64,000 bases of DNA from Clostridia bacterium (GCA_017509785.1 JAFWOT010000012.1:381476-445475); one strand, 5' to 3'; shown: positions 8,768 to 22,681, counted from the stretch's first letter. The notes: generated from the sequence alone by a model not told the origin. Made by a program: numbers and translations.

Positions 8768-9852
8768 GCTCTTTTTCTCCTCCTTTCACGAAACGCCGAG
8801 ACCGCCGCCGCGGCAGCTGTCACTGCGGGCAGCGCGGCTCCGTATCTTTCTATGATGAAGCGAACGCGTTCGTTCAATCCCGCCGGAAGTGCGAGCGGAA
8901 GGAACAGCAGTCCCGCCGCCAAGGCGCAGAATATAAGCGCGGCGGTCAGATCCGACTCCGCGCCGAGGACGCCCGAAACGAGCCTCGCTCCAGAGGCGAG
9001 GCAGTAGGCGGCGCTTATCATCGCGCCCATGAGCCAGATCATGACGAAGACCTTGTCGAACCGATATATTGCGCCCGGCTTCGGGCTGACGAAGGCGATC
9101 CTGCAGAGCGGCATTATCATATCCCCGAGCATGGCGGGATGGAAAGAGAGCGCGGTCGAAATATGCGCGGCAAAGCAGACAGCGGCGGCCTTCACACCGG
9201 GAACGAGCGCCGATCGGTGCGAGAGGCCCCGAAGGTCTCCTTCGCCCGCATTCACCGCAATGCCGAGAAGCGGCGTCATAAAGAAGAACGAATAAGAGAG
9301 CGCGGATGACAGCGTTTGACCCGCCCCTTCACCGAGTCCTGCGTAAAGGCGGTAGGCATCGAACCCCGGAGCGGCGAGAACCATATTCGCCGCAAATGAA
9401 AGTCCGATAACGCCCGCGAGCACGAGCGCCGTCCTCCCGACGGATGAAGCGCCTTTTGCCGCCATGAAGAACGTCACGGGAAGCACGAACGCCTGGATGA
9501 GGGCGAATACCGCTCCGTCGAATACGAGCCTGTGAAGCACCTGTATGAAGACCGAAAGCGGCCTCACGGCGCAGAAAAGAAGCCCCAGTGCGAGAGGCAG
9601 CGCAAGCGCCGTCCCGACGGCTCTGCCGAAGGGATCGAGCAGCTCGGGGAAAGTCTTTCCGCCTGAGCGGAAAAGAGCGAACAGCGCCGCTCCCGCCGCC
9701 CCGCTTACGAGCGCCGCGAGGGGAACGGATATATACGCCGTATTGCTCCCCTCCGTGAACGAGCCGGGGCTCGGCCCGAAGACGCCGCATACACACAGGC
9801 TGACGAGCGCCGCCATGCTTACGGAGCGGAGCCCATCACGCGCCTTTTTCAT
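8764..9852 (-). CDS. spore germination protein, GerB family (GerAB-type amino-acid/polyamine transporter fold)
   Basis: The 362-residue B subunit has about ten hydrophobic segments and belongs to the endospore germination permease group of the APC superfamily. B subunits hold the germinant-binding pocket. The first residues are basic (MKKARDGLRSVSMAAL) and lead straight into TM1. The start lies 17 bp inside the end of gerA and the stop overlaps gerC by 4 bp, so the three are translationally coupled. It is strongly Ala/Leu/Gly-rich, in keeping with local GC content. Confidence 0.85.
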   Translation of the reverse strand: MKKARDGLRSVSMAALVSLCVCGVFGPSPGSFTEGSNTAYISVPLAALVSGAAGAALFALFRSGGKTFPELLDPFGRAVGTALALPLALGLLFCAVRPLSVFIQVLHRLVFDGAVFALIQAFVLPVTFFMAAKGASSVGRTALVLAGVIGLSFAANMVLAAPGFDAYRLYAGLGEGAGQTLSSALSYSFFFMTPLLGIAVNAGEGDLRGLSHRSALVPGVKAAAVCFAAHISTALSFHPAMLGDMIMPLCRIAFVSPKPGAIYRFDKVFVMIWLMGAMISAAYCLASGARLVSGVLGAESDLTAALIFCALAAGLLFLPLALPAGLNERVRFIIERYGAALPAVTAAAAAVSAFRERRRKRA

Positions 9853-11281
9853 ACGATGCGCCCCCTATCCTTCCCCTTATTATGAACGGGCGGCGGCGGC
9901 TTCTCCTCGGTGAGAGAGGAGCGAGATACGGTTTGCCGAAGCTTTCCGTATCGGCAAGCACGCTCACGGCAAAGACGAGCGCCGCCGTGACTCCGAGCAG
10001 CCCGGCAAGACACGCGGCGATCACAGCCGCCATGCGGAAATACGAGGCCGCGAGCTGAGCGGAATAATCGGGTATGCAGAAATTGCCGAGCCCGGAGGCC
10101 GCGACGATTATCAGCACGACCGTGCTCGCGAGGTGAGCCGCCACCGCCGCCTGCCCCATTATGAGGCCTCCTATGATGCCTATCGCCTGCCCGATGGGGC
10201 CCGGAATGCGAAGCCCCGCCTCGCGAATGAGTTGAAATATGAGGAGCAGTATGATCATCTCAGCGGCGATGGGCTCGAACACCATCTGCCTTGAAGCTAT
10301 GACCGTGGAGAGTACCTCCGTCGTCAGCATGCCCTGATGATAGAGCGCAAGCGCGAGGAAGTAACCCGGCATCAACACGCAAACGAGCGCCCCGATATAG
10401 CGCACGACGCGGAGCACGCTCCCCAACGGAGGGCGCAGATAGACGTCCTCCGGACTGTCCATGAGGGAGAAGAGCGTGACGGGCATGACCAACGCGAAGG
10501 GGCTCCCGTCAACTATGAGCACCGCACTTCCGCCGAGTATGTGCGAAGCCGCCCTGTCGGGGCGTTCCGTCGAAAGTATCCTCGGCAGGGGCAGGAGCGA
10601 AGCGTCCTCGATGAGCTGCTCGACAATGCCGCTCGTAATGAGCGTATCGGTATCGACGGAAGCGACGCGCCCGCGGATCTCTTCGAGAAGGGATCCCTTC
10701 GTCCTGCCGTTTATATAAACGAGAGCCGCCGGGGTCGGCTCCGCGCCATTTATCTCCAGCATCTCGGCGGTCAGGGCGGGATTCTTCATCACCCTTCGGA
10801 GGAGCGTTATATTCGTCCTCAGGCTCTCGGTGAAGCTCTCCTTCGGACCGAGGACGACGCTCTCGTTCACGGCTTCGCCGACGGCGCGCTTTTCAAAGCC
10901 GCGCGTTTCGAAAACGACGCAGGCATTCGCTCCCTCTGTAAAGAGTGCGCTCATGCCTTCGGCTATGAGTCGGGCCGCCTTCCCGATATCCGTCACGAGC
11001 CGCGCCTCGGCGATCTGCGTGATCCGTGTTATCATCTCCTCCGGAGCGGATCCGCGGATCGTCCCCCTTTCCAGCGGCCTTATGACGAATTCGTCGAGCT
11101 TGCGTTCGTCCGCCATGCCGTTTACGAACGCGAGAAGCGCCACGACTCCGTCCGCGGAGACTATCCTCCGGAGGATCAGGTCCGGGTTTTTTTCGGAATT
11201 GAACTCCTCACGAAGAAATCTCTCCGCGTTTCCGGGCGAGAGGCCGCCGCAGGAAGCGCTCTTTTTCGGTTTAAACAACAT
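9836..11281 (-). CDS. spore germination protein, GerA family (A subunit)
   Basis: The A subunit of the germinant receptor, 481 residues. A soluble N-terminal region (to about 235) includes the family stretch INGRTKGSLLEEIRGRVASVDTD; a membrane half follows from about residue 240 to 460 with PVTLFSLMDSPEDVYLRPPLGSVLRVVRYIG and IGQAIGIIGGLIMGQAAV, both typical. A longer frame starts at 11428, but the ATG at 11281 has GGGGTGAT 7 bases upstream and gives normal family length. A possible sigma-G promoter lies just upstream. Confidence 0.93.
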   Translation of the reverse strand: MLFKPKKSASCGGLSPGNAERFLREEFNSEKNPDLILRRIVSADGVVALLAFVNGMADERKLDEFVIRPLERGTIRGSAPEEMITRITQIAEARLVTDIGKAARLIAEGMSALFTEGANACVVFETRGFEKRAVGEAVNESVVLGPKESFTESLRTNITLLRRVMKNPALTAEMLEINGAEPTPAALVYINGRTKGSLLEEIRGRVASVDTDTLITSGIVEQLIEDASLLPLPRILSTERPDRAASHILGGSAVLIVDGSPFALVMPVTLFSLMDSPEDVYLRPPLGSVLRVVRYIGALVCVLMPGYFLALALYHQGMLTTEVLSTVIASRQMVFEPIAAEMIILLLIFQLIREAGLRIPGPIGQAIGIIGGLIMGQAAVAAHLASTVVLIIVAASGLGNFCIPDYSAQLAASYFRMAAVIAACLAGLLGVTAALVFAVSVLADTESFGKPYLAPLSPRRSRRRPFIIRGRIGGASYEKGA

Positions 11282-11322
11282 GCTTTCATCACCCCGCTGC
11301 TCAAATAAAGTCATACCGTTAA

Positions 11323-11353
11323 GAGTATCTGGAACATTCCTTAAATATATTCG
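11323..11353 (-). promoter_or_regulatory. candidate sigma-G promoter of the ger operon
   Basis: On the minus strand CGAATA (11348-11353) and GATACTC (11323-11329) are 18 bp apart. The B. subtilis sigma-G consensus is TGHATR-18-CATAMTA, so the boxes match at 5/6 and 5/7 positions. Forespore expression is expected for ger operons. Confidence 0.5.
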
Positions 11354-11385
11354 CAAATATACTGTATTTACGGCCTTTTTTACAT

Positions 11386-11391
11386 TATAAT
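11386..11391 (+). promoter_or_regulatory. -10 box upstream of the iorA operon
   Basis: A perfect TATAAT lies 58 bp before the iorA start. The hexamer 17 bp upstream (TGTATT) is a poor -35 match. Confidence 0.45.
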
Positions 11392-11448
11392 TAAGGGGAC
11401 AGCCAGCGGACGGGCAGTCCGCCAACACATATAAGGAGGTAAAAGGTT

Positions 11449-13179
11449 TTGAAACAGCTTTTGCTCGGCAATGAAGCCATTGCCAGAGGCGCTTATGAAG
11501 CAGGTGTTCGCGTCTCCAGCGCTTACCCCGGAACCCCCAGTACTGAGATCAACGAGAATATCGCCAACTACAGGGAGATCTATTCCGAGTGGGCGCCCAA
11601 CGAGAAGGTCGCTGTAGAGGTCGCTCTTGGCGCCGCCGTCAGCGGTGCGAGGAGCATGGCGTGCATGAAGCACGTCGGCCTCAACGTTGCCGCCGATCCC
11701 TTCTTCACCGCCACCTATACCGGCATTAACGCCGGCATGGTCGTCGTAGTTGCCGACGATCCCGGTATGCACTCCTCCCAGAACGAGCAGGATACGAGGC
11801 TTCTCGGCCGCGCTTCCCACGCCCCCGTTCTCGATCCCTCGAGCTCCCAGGAATGTAAGGATTTCATGAAGCTCGCGTTTAAGATCAGCGAGGAATACGA
11901 CACCCCCGTCATCCTCCGACTGACCACCCGCATAGCGCACGCCCGCACCCTCGTCGAGATCGGCGAGAGGGAGCTGCCCGAGCTTCGCGAGTATAAGAAG
12001 GATATAAAGAAATACGTCTCCATGCCCGCCAACATGATCGGCCGTCATCTCGTCGTCGAAGAGCGTGAGAAGAGGCTTGCCGAGGACGCGAACGATATGC
12101 CCGAGCTCAACCGCATCGAGTGGGCTGACCGCAAGGTCGGCGTCGTGACCTCCGGCGCGGCATACAACTACGTCAAGGAGGCTATGCCCGAGGCTTCCGT
12201 TCTGAAGCTCGGTCTCGCCTACCCCATGCCCAGGAAGCTCATCGAGGAGTTTGCCAAGGGCGTTGAGACCCTCTACGTCATCGAGGATATGGAGCCCTTC
12301 TATGAGGACACCATCAAGGCCTGGGGCATCCCCTGCTCCGGCAAGGACAAGACCGGCGTTCAGGGCGAGCTGTTCATGCACAAGATCGAGGAGAAGTTCC
12401 TCGGCGCCGCTCCCGTCGGCCCCATGAACACCAAGGACATCCCCAACCGTCCTCCCGTGCTCTGCCCCGGCTGCCCGCATCGCGGCCTCTACTACGTGCT
12501 CGGCAAGCTCAAGCTGACGGTATGTTCCGATATCGGCTGCTACACGCTGGGCGCTCTGCCTCCCCTCTCCGGCGTTGATACCTGCGTCTGCATGGGCGCT
12601 TCCATCGGCATGGCTCACGGCATGGAAAAGGCCAGGGGCGCCGAGCAGGCCAAGCGCACCGTCGCCGTCCTCGGTGACTCCACCTTCTGCCACAGCGGCA
12701 TGACGGGCCTTCTGAACATGGCCTATAACCGCTCCGTCGGCACCGTCATAATCGCAGACAACTCCATCACCGGCATGACCGGCCATCAGAACAACCCCGC
12801 CAACGGTAAGGACATCCACGGCGATCCCACAACGGCGCTCGACATCGTCAAGCTCTGCGAGGCCATGGGCGTAGCTTCCGTGCGCATCGTCGATCCGTTC
12901 GACCTCAAGGAGACCGAGAAGGTCATCAAGGAAGAGGTCGCGCGCGACGGTCTCTCCGTCGTCATCAGCCGCCGCCCCTGCGCGCTCATCATCAAGCAGA
13001 CCAATAAGCCCGTCGTGAACGATCCCGACAAGTGCGTAGGCTGCGGTATGTGCATGAAGGTCGGCTGCCCCGCCATCATCAAGACGGAAACGGGCGTGCG
13101 TATAGATCCCACCCAGTGCGTAGGCTGCGGAATGTGCACTCAGCTCTGCCACTTCGGCGCGCTGAACTCTGCCGAGTAA
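11449..13179 (+). CDS. iorA: indolepyruvate:ferredoxin oxidoreductase, alpha subunit
   Basis: The catalytic subunit oxidises aryl pyruvates made from Trp, Phe and Tyr to aryl-acetyl-CoA, passing electrons to ferredoxin. The 576-residue protein has an N-terminal pyrimidine domain (LGNEAIARGAYEAGV, SAYPGTPSTEI), a TPP-binding domain with GDSTFCHSGMTG and DNSITGMTGHQ (about 405-450), and two C-terminal [4Fe-4S] motifs, CVGCGMCMKVGCP and CVGCGMCTQLCHFGA. The start is TTG at 11449, set by AAGGAGGT 8 bases upstream. CPGCPHRGLYYVLGKL near 345 is also typical. It is first in a long plus-strand run. Confidence 0.96.
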   Translation: MKQLLLGNEAIARGAYEAGVRVSSAYPGTPSTEINENIANYREIYSEWAPNEKVAVEVALGAAVSGARSMACMKHVGLNVAADPFFTATYTGINAGMVVVVADDPGMHSSQNEQDTRLLGRASHAPVLDPSSSQECKDFMKLAFKISEEYDTPVILRLTTRIAHARTLVEIGERELPELREYKKDIKKYVSMPANMIGRHLVVEEREKRLAEDANDMPELNRIEWADRKVGVVTSGAAYNYVKEAMPEASVLKLGLAYPMPRKLIEEFAKGVETLYVIEDMEPFYEDTIKAWGIPCSGKDKTGVQGELFMHKIEEKFLGAAPVGPMNTKDIPNRPPVLCPGCPHRGLYYVLGKLKLTVCSDIGCYTLGALPPLSGVDTCVCMGASIGMAHGMEKARGAEQAKRTVAVLGDSTFCHSGMTGLLNMAYNRSVGTVIIADNSITGMTGHQNNPANGKDIHGDPTTALDIVKLCEAMGVASVRIVDPFDLKETEKVIKEEVARDGLSVVISRRPCALIIKQTNKPVVNDPDKCVGCGMCMKVGCPAIIKTETGVRIDPTQCVGCGMCTQLCHFGALNSAE

Positions 13180-13192
13180 TAAGGAGGTCAAT

Positions 13193-13762
13193 ATGTTCAA
13201 TATCGTTATAGTAGGCGTAGGCGGTCAGGGCACTCTGCTTGCCAGCAAGATCCTCGGCGTGCTCGCCATGAACAACGGCTATGACGTCCGCGTCAGCGAA
13301 GTCCACGGCATGAGCCAGCGCGGCGGCAGCGTCGTCACCTACGTTCGCATCTCGAACGACAAGCCCCTCTACTCCTCCATCGTGGAGCAGGGTCAGGCGG
13401 ACGTGGTCCTCGCCTTCGAGAACCTCGAAGCTTTACGCGCTCTCCCCTACATGAAGGAGGGCGGCACCATGGTCATCAACACGCAGGAGATACTCCCCAT
13501 GCCCGTTATCACCGGCGCGGTCGAGTATCCGGCCGACTGCCTCGAGCGCACGAGGAAGGCCTGCAAGACGGTCGAGATCAACGCCGTTGAGATAGCTCAC
13601 GAGTGCGGCACCTACAAGGCCGCCAACGTAGTGCTGATGGGCGTTCTCGCAAAGAGCCTCCCCTTCTCCGAGGAGGAGTGGAAAAAGGCCATCACCGCGT
13701 GCGTCAAGCCCAAGTTCCTGGACGTAAACCTCATGGCCTTTGAGAGAGGCTTCAACTACTGA
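13193..13762 (+). CDS. iorB: indolepyruvate:ferredoxin oxidoreductase, beta subunit
   Basis: The gamma-domain subunit of IorAB, 189 residues. The opening NIVIVGVGGQGTLLASKILG is the conserved start of 2-oxoacid:ferredoxin oxidoreductase gamma chains, and VSEVHGMSQRGGSVVTYVRI follows as in known IorB proteins. It begins 13 bp after iorA with AAGGAGG, and its stop overlaps the next ATG (ATGA). Together the two subunits are complete; no separate ferredoxin gene is adjacent. Confidence 0.96.
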   Translation: MFNIVIVGVGGQGTLLASKILGVLAMNNGYDVRVSEVHGMSQRGGSVVTYVRISNDKPLYSSIVEQGQADVVLAFENLEALRALPYMKEGGTMVINTQEILPMPVITGAVEYPADCLERTRKACKTVEINAVEIAHECGTYKAANVVLMGVLAKSLPFSEEEWKKAITACVKPKFLDVNLMAFERGFNY

Positions 13763-14936
13763 TGAAATACGATTTCACAACAAAGATCGACCGGTCGAAT
13801 ACCGGTGCGTTCAAGTATGACTTCATGCCCGAGCCCCTCAGGGGTTCGGGCATTGTCCCAATGACGGTCGCGGATATGGAATTCTCCGCTCCTCCCGAGG
13901 TGAACGAGGCAGTGGCGCAGGCCGCCTACCACGGCTGCTACGGCTACACGGGCGCCGACCGCGCCTATCTGGACGCGATAAAGCTCTGGCAGAGGACCCG
14001 CCACGATTGGGAGATCGAGGACGATTGGTACGTCGTGACGAACGGCGTCGTGCAGGCCCTCGGTATCGCCGTCAGGGCGTTTACGGAGCCGGAAGATTCC
14101 GTGCTTATCATGACGCCCGTCTACCACCCCTTCTACGGAGCCGTCGAGGATAACGGAAGAAAACTCGTGACGAGCGCCCTTACGGAAAAGGACGCCCGTT
14201 ATGAGATCGACTTTGACGATCTTGAGGCGAAGGCCGCGGATCCTCGCGTGAAGCTCCTGCTCCTCTGCAGCCCGCATAACCCCATAGGCCGCGTCTGGTC
14301 GGCGGACGAGCTGAAGAGGATATCCGATATCTGCATAAAGAACGGCGTTGTCGTTGTCAGCGACGAGATACATAACGACCTCATAATGCCGGGCTATGCT
14401 CATACGACCTTCGCGAAGATCGAAGGCGCGGCAGATAACTGTATCGTCTGCACCGCCATATCGAAGACTTTCAACCTCGCAGGGCTCTCCTGCTCCAACA
14501 TATTCGTCCCGAACGAGGAGCTCAGGAAGAGGTTTTCGAAGGAGGCCTCGGTTTCCGGCTGTGGCTGCGTGCCGTATATCGCGAGATTCGCGACGATCGC
14601 GGCTTATACAAAAGGCGCGGAGTGGCTGGACGAGCTCATCTCCGTTGTTGACGGGAATTTCAGGCTTGTTTACGACTTCATCGCCTCCCGTCTGCCGGAG
14701 TTCAACGTGACGAAAGCCGAAGGGACATACCTTGCCTGGATAGATATGCGCTCTCTCGGGCTCGGGCACGAGGAGCTGAACGCGTTCATGGCGGAGAAGG
14801 CCATGATCGCCGACAACGACGGCGAAATGTTCGGCATAGCCGGCGACGGCTTCAGAAGATGGAATCTCGCCCTTCCGAGGAAGGAGCTCGAAGCCGCTCT
14901 GATAAGGCTCGAAAAAGCCGTTAAAGAATTCAAAAA

Positions 14937-14940
<4 letters not shown>
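13762..14940 (+). CDS. PLP-dependent C-S lyase/aminotransferase, MalY/PatB family
   Basis: A fold-type I PLP enzyme of 392 residues. The lysine that binds PLP sits in TAISKTFNLAGL (about residue 236), and the phosphate/pyridine pocket includes SPHNPIGRVW and VVSDEIHNDL, the set typical of MalY/PatB cystathionine beta-lyases. These split cystathionine or cysteine into a thiol, pyruvate and ammonia; some act as aminotransferases. ATGA overlaps link it to iorB upstream and pcrA downstream. Next to IorAB it might feed 2-oxo acids, but that is inference. Confidence 0.9.
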
Positions 14941-19230
<4,290 letters not shown>

Positions 19231-19231
19231 T

Positions 19232-20206
19232 ATGAGGATTGGCAAACTTACAAACGAACAGCTCGACAGGCTCATACTTTCAAAGCTCCGCCACACGCGG
19301 AGCGAGGTCGTCTGCGCTCCTTCCGTCGGCGTGGACTGCACGGCGGTTGCCCCCGAAAAGGGGCTTGCCGTCCTTTCCTGCGACCCGATAACCGCCGCCG
19401 AGAGCGGCGTTGGCAGGCTCACTGTGAACGTCTCCTGCAACGACGCGGCGGCCTCCGGCGCGGAGCCCGTCGGACTCATGGTGACCTTCCTGCTGCCCCC
19501 CTCCGTTACGGAGGAGGAGATCGGCTCGCTGGCGGACGAGCTCGTTGAGGCCGCAGCCGCCGCCAACGTCGACATAATCGGCGGACACACCGAGATCACT
19601 CCGGCCGTCACGCGGATAGTTACCTGCGCGACGGTCATCGCCCAGCCCGTTGGCGATACGCTCATCACCCCCAAGGGCGTGCGCGAGGGCGACGATATAA
19701 TCATCACCAAGCACGCCGGGCTCGAGGGCGCGGTGATACTCGCGGATAAGCTCCCCGAGGGGCAGACCGTGCTCACCCCCGCCGAAATGGACGAGGTCCA
19801 CTCGTTCGTCGGGCTCACGAACGTCGTGAAGGAGGGCCTTTACTGCGCCCGCCGCGGAGCGCACGCTATGCACGACGTGACCGAGGGCGGCGTGCTCGGC
19901 GCGCTCTGGGAGATGAGCGCCGCTTCGGACTGCGGGATAGAATTCGACTTCGCCCGCATCCCCGTCCGCCCCGTGACTGAAAAGCTCTGCCGGCATTACG
20001 GGATAGACAGGTTCAAGCTCATTTCCTCCGGCGCGATGCTCATTGCCCGCGATAACGGAGAGGAGCTCTGCCGCGGGCTTAGAAGCCTCGGCATAGAGGC
20101 CGCCGTCATCGGCAGGGCGCTCAAGAAGGGCTGCGGAGGAGAGGTCGTTTCCGTTGACGGCAGGCTGATAGAGCCCCCGGAAGCGGACGAGATCTACAAG
20201 GCATAA
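19232..20206 (+). CDS. AIR synthase-related protein (HypE/ThiL-like ATP-grasp-free fold)
   Basis: A 324-residue member of the PurM/AIR-synthase superfamily that also holds HypE, SelD and ThiL. The N-domain has GVDCTAVAPEKGLAVLSCDPIT and NVSCNDAAASGAEPVGLM, the ATP-binding segments; the C-domain has HDVTEGGVLGALWEM, and the ending matches HypE-like proteins. True HypE ends in a catalytic cysteine (PRIC); here the C-terminus is PPEADEIYKA, without it. No hydrogenase or other hyp gene is nearby, so a hydrogenase role is unlikely. Substrate unknown. It follows ligA by 1 bp. Confidence 0.85.
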   Translation: MRIGKLTNEQLDRLILSKLRHTRSEVVCAPSVGVDCTAVAPEKGLAVLSCDPITAAESGVGRLTVNVSCNDAAASGAEPVGLMVTFLLPPSVTEEEIGSLADELVEAAAAANVDIIGGHTEITPAVTRIVTCATVIAQPVGDTLITPKGVREGDDIIITKHAGLEGAVILADKLPEGQTVLTPAEMDEVHSFVGLTNVVKEGLYCARRGAHAMHDVTEGGVLGALWEMSAASDCGIEFDFARIPVRPVTEKLCRHYGIDRFKLISSGAMLIARDNGEELCRGLRSLGIEAAVIGRALKKGCGGEVVSVDGRLIEPPEADEIYKA

Positions 20207-20233
20207 AGCATATTTTGGATCGGAGGCAATATA

Positions 20234-21463
20234 ATGGAACTCGATTTGATGCGCATCTTCAGCGATACCGATTACGTTCACAGGAGCGGCACCCCCGAGG
20301 AGCAGAGAGCGGCGGAATATTTAAAGGCCCGCTGCGAGGCTCTCGGAGTACCCGCTCGGATAGAGGGCTTCCGCGTGCCGATGGCCGAGATGCGCGGGGC
20401 GAAGGTCACCGTCGACGGGCGGGAGATCCCCTGCCGCGGCTTCTTCAACTGCGGAAGCGGCAGCGTGAGCGCGGAGCTGCTCTATATGCCCTCCGTTGAC
20501 AAGGTCTCGCTCTCCGCCGCGAAGGGGAAGATCGTCCTTCTCGACACGCAGGGCGTCGGCTTCTTCGGCTATAAGGATCTCATGGAGGCGGGCGCCGTCG
20601 GAATACTCTTCCAGTACGGGAACATGTATTATCCTCACGGGGATATCGACGAGCGCGACCTGCGCGAACACGTCGTCGGCGATGAGCGAAAGGTCCTCTG
20701 CGCGATGATACACACCTCCTCCGCCGTCGAGATAGTCAGAACCGGCGCAAAGGGAGCCGTCATCACGATAGATCAGCGCGAATATGACGGCGAGAGCCGC
20801 AACGTCATAGCCGAGATATCCGGCAGGCGCGATGAATTCATCACCCTTTCCGCACACTATGATTCCACCGCCCTCTCGCACGGGGCGTACGATAATATGT
20901 CCGGATGCGCGGGGCTCCTGGGCGTCATGAATGCTCTGAAGGACAGGCGCCTCAATTACGGTCTGCGCTTCGTATTCTGCGGGAGCGAGGAAAGGGGGCT
21001 TCTCGGCTCGAAGGCCTACGTTCGCGATCATGAGGAGGAGCTTTCAAAGACGGCTCTCAACGTGAATCTCGACATGATCGGCTGCATAATGGGCAAGTTC
21101 ATCGCCTGCGTTTCCGCCGAGGAAAAGCTCGCGAATTACATAAGCTACATGGGTGCGGAGCTCGGCTTCCCCGTGAGCGCGAGGGTGGGCGTCTATTCGA
21201 GCGACTCCACGCCCTTTGCCGATAAGGGAGTGCCCGCGCTCTCGTTCGCGAGGCTCGCTTCCCCGAACGCCGCGCCGATACACTGCCGGTACGATACGCT
21301 CGAGCTCATGAGCGCCGAACAGCTCGAAAAGGATATCGCCTTTATTGCGGAGTTCACCCGCAGGATGGCGGATTCCGCCGTCTGCCCCGTCTCCCGGGAG
21401 ATACCCGAGAAGGTCAAAACAGAGCTCGACGAGTACCTCGCGAGAAAACGCAAGCCCGAATAA
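20234..21463 (+). CDS. M28 family zinc aminopeptidase
   Basis: A 409-residue peptidase with two co-catalytic zinc ions. Expected ligands and catalytic residues are seen in order: HYDST (about 218), GAYDNMSGC (about 227), SEERG (about 262), LDMIG (about 286) and IHCRYDT near 355. A PA-like insert occupies about 90-190 (GKIVLLDTQ, GAVGILFQ). No signal peptide is present, so it acts in the cytoplasm, probably on peptides. GGAGG precedes the ATG. It ends the run that began at iorA and is followed by a strong terminator. Confidence 0.88.
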   Translation: MELDLMRIFSDTDYVHRSGTPEEQRAAEYLKARCEALGVPARIEGFRVPMAEMRGAKVTVDGREIPCRGFFNCGSGSVSAELLYMPSVDKVSLSAAKGKIVLLDTQGVGFFGYKDLMEAGAVGILFQYGNMYYPHGDIDERDLREHVVGDERKVLCAMIHTSSAVEIVRTGAKGAVITIDQREYDGESRNVIAEISGRRDEFITLSAHYDSTALSHGAYDNMSGCAGLLGVMNALKDRRLNYGLRFVFCGSEERGLLGSKAYVRDHEEELSKTALNVNLDMIGCIMGKFIACVSAEEKLANYISYMGAELGFPVSARVGVYSSDSTPFADKGVPALSFARLASPNAAPIHCRYDTLELMSAEQLEKDIAFIAEFTRRMADSAVCPVSREIPEKVKTELDEYLARKRKPE

Positions 21464-21468
21464 AAACG

Positions 21469-21499
21469 AAACCCGGCGCTCTCACACGCCGGGTTTTTG
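21469..21499. terminator. bidirectional terminator between M28 peptidase and trpS
   Basis: AAACCCGGCG and CGCCGGGTTT form a 10-bp stem with an 8-base loop; T-runs follow on both strands. Confidence 0.9.
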
Positions 21500-21515
21500 A
21501 TGCTTAGTTGCTTTT

Positions 21516-22505
21516 TCAGCGGAGACCGACCCTTGTAAAGGCGAGGTCGAGGGTCTTCTGCGCCCTTTCGGCCGCCTGCTCCGCGCCCTTCTTGAGGACG
21601 GCGTTCAGATAGGTCTCGTCCGCGAGAATGCGGCGATACTCGTTCTGGACGGGCTCGATCTCGTTGATGACTGCCTCGGCGACGGCTCCCTTGAGCTTGC
21701 CGTAGCCGCAGCCCTCGAAGCTCTTTACGGCCTCGTCCATCGAAAGGCCCGTGCAGGCGCAGTAGATGGTCAGCAGGTTGTTGCAGCCATAGCGGCCCTC
21801 CTCATAGGCGATAACGGGCTCACAGTCCGTGACGGCCTTCTTGAACTTCTTCGTAATGACGGCGGGATCGTCAAGCAGGGAGATATAGCCGTTGGGGTTC
21901 GTATCCGTCTTGCTCATCTTATGCTCGGGATCCTGCAGACCCATGATCCTCGCGCCGAATTTGGGCATCACGGGCTCGGGGACGACGAAGGTCTCGCCGA
22001 ATGCGTTGTTGAAGCGTATCGCGATATTGCGCGCAAGCTCCACGTGCTGCTTCTGATCGTCTCCCACGGGGACCTGATGCGCGCCGTAGATGAGTATGTC
22101 GGAGGCCATGAGCACCGGGTAGGTGTAGAGGCCGGCGTTGATGTTGTCGGCGTGCTTGGCGGATTTATCCTTGAACTGGGTCATGCGGTTGAGCTCGCCC
22201 ATGTAGGTGACGCAGCCCAACAGCCACGAAAGCTCCGCATGCTGATGCACGTGGCTCTGGATGAAGAGCGGGCTCTTCTCCGGATCGATACCGCAGGCGA
22301 TGAGCAGCGCAGCCATCGAGCGGGTCTGCTCCCGAAGCTCCTTCGGGTCGTTCCTTACGGTAAGCGCGTGAAGATCCGCCACCATATAGTAGCAGTATTT
22401 GTCATCCTGCTGCATAAGGCGCCAGTTGCGGAGAGCCCCTATATAGTTGCCGAGCGTGGGTATACCCGTCGGCTTGATGCCGCTCAATATGATCTTCTTC
22501 TCCAT
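21516..22505 (-). CDS. trpS: tryptophanyl-tRNA synthetase
   Basis: Class Ic synthetase that charges tRNA-Trp, 329 residues. The HIGH-type signature is PTLGNYIGAL (about 16-25) and the KMSKS loop is HKMSKTDTN near 197. GDDQKQHVELARN and YTYPVLMASDIL are further family blocks. It has its own consensus promoter and a roughly 70-base leader with a 6-bp hairpin but no T-box antiterminator. Its substrate tRNA-Trp is 32 kb away in this window. Confidence 0.97.
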   Translation of the reverse strand: MEKKIILSGIKPTGIPTLGNYIGALRNWRLMQQDDKYCYYMVADLHALTVRNDPKELREQTRSMAALLIACGIDPEKSPLFIQSHVHQHAELSWLLGCVTYMGELNRMTQFKDKSAKHADNINAGLYTYPVLMASDILIYGAHQVPVGDDQKQHVELARNIAIRFNNAFGETFVVPEPVMPKFGARIMGLQDPEHKMSKTDTNPNGYISLLDDPAVITKKFKKAVTDCEPVIAYEEGRYGCNNLLTIYCACTGLSMDEAVKSFEGCGYGKLKGAVAEAVINEIEPVQNEYRRILADETYLNAVLKKGAEQAAERAQKTLDLAFTRVGLR

Positions 22506-22584
22506 TATAAGACTCTCCTTTGTTATTATTCCGGCTTTGCGGGCTTATCCCTCAGCCGGTTATTCTTATGGTTTATATCTTGCA

Positions 22585-22613
22585 TTTATACCACAGCAGC
22601 GCCGAAATGTCAA
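22585..22613 (-). promoter_or_regulatory. consensus sigma-A promoter of trpS
   Basis: TTGACA (22608-22613), 17 bp, TATAAA (22585-22590). A CCGGCT/AGCCGG stem lies in the leader at 22531-22559. Confidence 0.85.
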
Positions 22614-22681
22614 GACCCGAAGTTACGATTGCGGTCTATTTATATATTATGCTGTAAGCGCATTTTTGGCGCTGTCCGACA

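Noticed and set aside
19232..20206. Hydrogenase maturation protein HypE
   Set aside because: The C-terminal cysteine motif is missing and no hydrogenase or hyp genes lie nearby.
22506..22584. T-box riboswitch in the trpS leader
   Set aside because: The leader is about 70 bases, has one small hairpin and lacks the AGGGUGGNACCGCG antiterminator sequence.
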